The notes below the pieces were generated by a model. That model did not search any database and was not told where the DNA came from. It was given only the letters and a program-made list of their open reading frames with translations. The position numbers and the translations under genes are program-made. A stretch of DNA of 64,000 nt from Sinorhizobium meliloti (GTDB taxonomy: Bacteria > Pseudomonadota > Alphaproteobacteria > Rhizobiales > Rhizobiaceae). The DNA lies in assembly GCF_035610345.1 (NCBI RefSeq), contig NZ_CP141212.1:377976-441975 (forward strand), given 5' to 3'. Position 1 is the stretch's first letter; each line of letters begins with the position of its first letter. Of this stretch, positions 62,795-64,000 are shown one piece after another.

Positions 62795-63268
62795 TCACTG
62801 CAACCGCTCCGCGGTTGCCTGCGCGAAGCGCCGGACGGTCAGCAAATCGCCGGAGGATTTACCGGCCATGCCGCGCTGGGCGAGGAGATCGGCATAGCTG
62901 GCCATTGCCAGAGCGTGGCCATTCTCGGCGGCTTCGGCGAGGATTCGTGCCGACTGCAGCTTCTGTCCAGCCCTGTCGAGAACGCGTGCGAGCTGGAACT
63001 GCGTCCGGGCGCCGCCGTTCTGATTATAGGCCTCGCGGCAGGCGGAAAGCGCCACTCCGATGCGGATGTTCTGCGTCGCAACGGCCGGGAAAGCCCTGTT
63101 GCGTTCGAGATCGAATTCGCTACCGGCCTCGCGGTCGCATTGCTCGGCGGCGGTGAGATCGCTTGCACGCGCCGCGGAAGGCATGGTCGCGAAGAGGGGC
63201 AGGAGCACGGCCGTCGCGAGCAGATGATGCAGGCCGGTACGAAGGCTCGATTCAACGTATTTCGTCAT
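62795..63268 (-). CDS. Exported small protein under a Clr-type site (SMc02178-like)
   Basis: 157 aa. Signal peptide at about 1-36 (LLATAVLLPLFATMPSAARA, cleavage before SDLTAAEQ). The mature part has two cysteines (EQCDREAG and SACREAYN) and a Sel1/TPR-like helical repeat (FQLARVLDRAGQKLQSARIL, GHALAMASYADLLAQRG). It starts 51 bp downstream of a sequence that fits the S. meliloti Clr box, and GAGGGA precedes the ATG. By position and regulation it is probably the counterpart of the cAMP-Clr target SMc02178; this is inference. It is upstream of spdA on the same strand (111 bp gap). Confidence 0.8.
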   Translation of the reverse strand: MTKYVESSLRTGLHHLLATAVLLPLFATMPSAARASDLTAAEQCDREAGSEFDLERNRAFPAVATQNIRIGVALSACREAYNQNGGARTQFQLARVLDRAGQKLQSARILAEAAENGHALAMASYADLLAQRGMAGKSSGDLLTVRRFAQATAERLQ

Positions 63269-63318
63269 GGTGCGCTCCCTCTTGCCCCCACATTCTAGGG
63301 TCGCTCCGACCCGGTATC

Positions 63319-63334
63319 TGTTCCGCGGGAAACA
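63319..63334. promoter_or_regulatory. Clr (cAMP receptor) box
   Basis: TGTTCCGCGGGAAACA fits the published S. meliloti Clr consensus as I recall it (HGTYHC, four bases, GRWACA) at every constrained position. It is centred about 58 bp upstream of the exported-protein ATG on the minus strand and about 140 bp upstream of the FecR gene on the plus strand, so it could serve the first as an activator site. Confidence 0.72.
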
Positions 63335-63465
63335 GCGGCGAAGGCGATGAAACGGTGAGTTCAGGCAGACCCCAAGATGCGTCTTGCATCGGGGACGCCT
63401 CGGTCTATCCTCGTGAGGAGCCGGAGGCCGAACAGGGAGCGCTGCGAAACCCAGCGGAGAAGCCG

Positions 63466-64000
63466 ATGCGGCAGTTCGAGGTGAGGAGACGGATCTTTCT
63501 TGGCGGGGTGTTGCTTGCCGCCGTATCGGGCGGCCGTTCGACGGCAGCAGCTCCGGTCGTGGGCAAGGCCGCAAAGATCCGCGGCAACGTCCGCCGTCGG
63601 CAGGGCGGGGACGAGGAACGGCTGGCGATCGGCGGTGCGGTTCTCGACAAGGATTATGTCCTGACGAGCAGCAACAGCTTCGCCGATCTCGCCCTCAGCG
63701 AAACGCGTATCCTGCTGGGGCCGCAAACGGAACTGCTGATCGACAGCTACATCGCCGGCCAGGGCGGAACCCTGGAGCTGGGACTGGGCCGGATGGTCTT
63801 CGACCGGCCCGAAGGCTTGCCCAAGACGGACGTCGCGGTGCGCACCGCCTTCGGCATGATCGGCGTTCGCGGAACGAAATTCTTCTGCGGCCCGAGCCGA
63901 GCGGCTTTCGCGGTCTTCGTTGAACATGGCGTGGTGTCCGTTCAGGGCGGCGGCGTTACACGGACAGTTGCGGCCGGCCAGGGCGTCGATATCAGCCGCC
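63466..64000 (+). CDS. FecR-domain exported protein (cut by window end)
   Basis: 178 residues are visible and the frame is still open at the window edge. The N-terminus has a Tat-like motif (VRRRIFLGGVLLAAVSGG), cleaved near TAA/AP. The FecR domain follows: GKAAKIRGNVRRRQ, VLDKDYVLTSSNSFADLALS, ILLGPQTELLIDSY and VRTAFGMIGVRGTKFF. Free-standing FecR proteins of this kind often precede CHASE2-type adenylate cyclase genes, which fits the cAMP locus expected here. ATG 63466 has GGAGAAG upstream. A 197 bp spacer with the Clr-type box separates it from the divergent exported-protein gene. Confidence 0.85.
   Translation, partial: MRQFEVRRRIFLGGVLLAAVSGGRSTAAAPVVGKAAKIRGNVRRRQGGDEERLAIGGAVLDKDYVLTSSNSFADLALSETRILLGPQTELLIDSYIAGQGGTLELGLGRMVFDRPEGLPKTDVAVRTAFGMIGVRGTKFFCGPSRAAFAVFVEHGVVSVQGGGVTRTVAAGQGVDISR

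Overview
This 64 kb window looks like chromosomal DNA of a Sinorhizobium/Ensifer-type rhizobium. The evidence is the high GC and alphaproteobacterial codon use, the dapD-DUF805 / dapE / truA / fmt / def blocks, the rpmH-rnpA-yidC-engB order, a trifunctional-type putA next to a YkgJ protein and an SpdA-like phosphodiesterase, a sequence fitting the Clr (cAMP receptor) box of S. meliloti, and several families of rhizobial palindromic intergenic repeats. The species assignment is inference; no 16S or full-genome comparison was possible.

Layout. 0-5.6 kb: rmuC, the def-fmt-truA translation block, and a membrane protein overlapping dapE. 5.7-15.2 kb: an accessory-looking block with an RND efflux operon (a catalytically dead hydrolase-like protein, adaptor, MexF-like pump) under a divergent LysR gene, an HxlR regulator divergent from a guanidinium-exporter-type SMR protein, and a DEAD-box helicase. 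15.2-22.3 kb: DUF805-dapD, LOG protein, HAD pyrimidine nucleotidase, EamA transporter, ada, a PEP-mutase-family lyase, argB. 22.4-25.7 kb: a decayed ECF sigma factor coupled to an intact RskA-type anti-sigma factor, a repeat-rich spacer, an exported MsrB, a DUF1269 protein, engB. 25.8-28.4 kb: the yidC-rnpA-rpmH operon with a clear promoter and terminator. 28.5-34.7 kb: an MCP with a C-terminal tether motif, a TVP38 protein paired with a flavoprotein disulfide reductase, an orphan histidine kinase, tRNA-Arg(ACG). 34.8-39.5 kb: GNAT, TetR divergent from an exported RidA protein with paired operator-like repeats, vapBC coupled to a third unknown gene, lldD.

39.9-53.5 kb is the most unusual region: a cluster of very large exported proteins built from DUF11-type Ig-like modules (930, 1969, 1064 and about 165 aa, plus a possible 85 aa ORF). 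The 1969 aa protein ends in a predicted outer-membrane beta-barrel. A near-identical 20 bp element lies upstream of the first and the last gene (18/20 matching), suggesting co-regulation even though a repeat-filled spacer containing a broken GIY-YIG gene separates them. Together they look like an uncharacterised cell-surface system.

53.6-64 kb: YbaK deacylase, an ICMT-like membrane methyltransferase, a 35 aa membrane peptide, DUF1810, aldo/keto reductase, an IMPACT-family protein, putA, a YkgJ protein, the SpdA-like cNMP phosphodiesterase, an exported protein preceded by a Clr-box-like palindrome, and the start of a FecR-domain protein cut by the window end. This right edge appears to be the beginning of the rhizobial cAMP (Cya/Clr) signalling locus.
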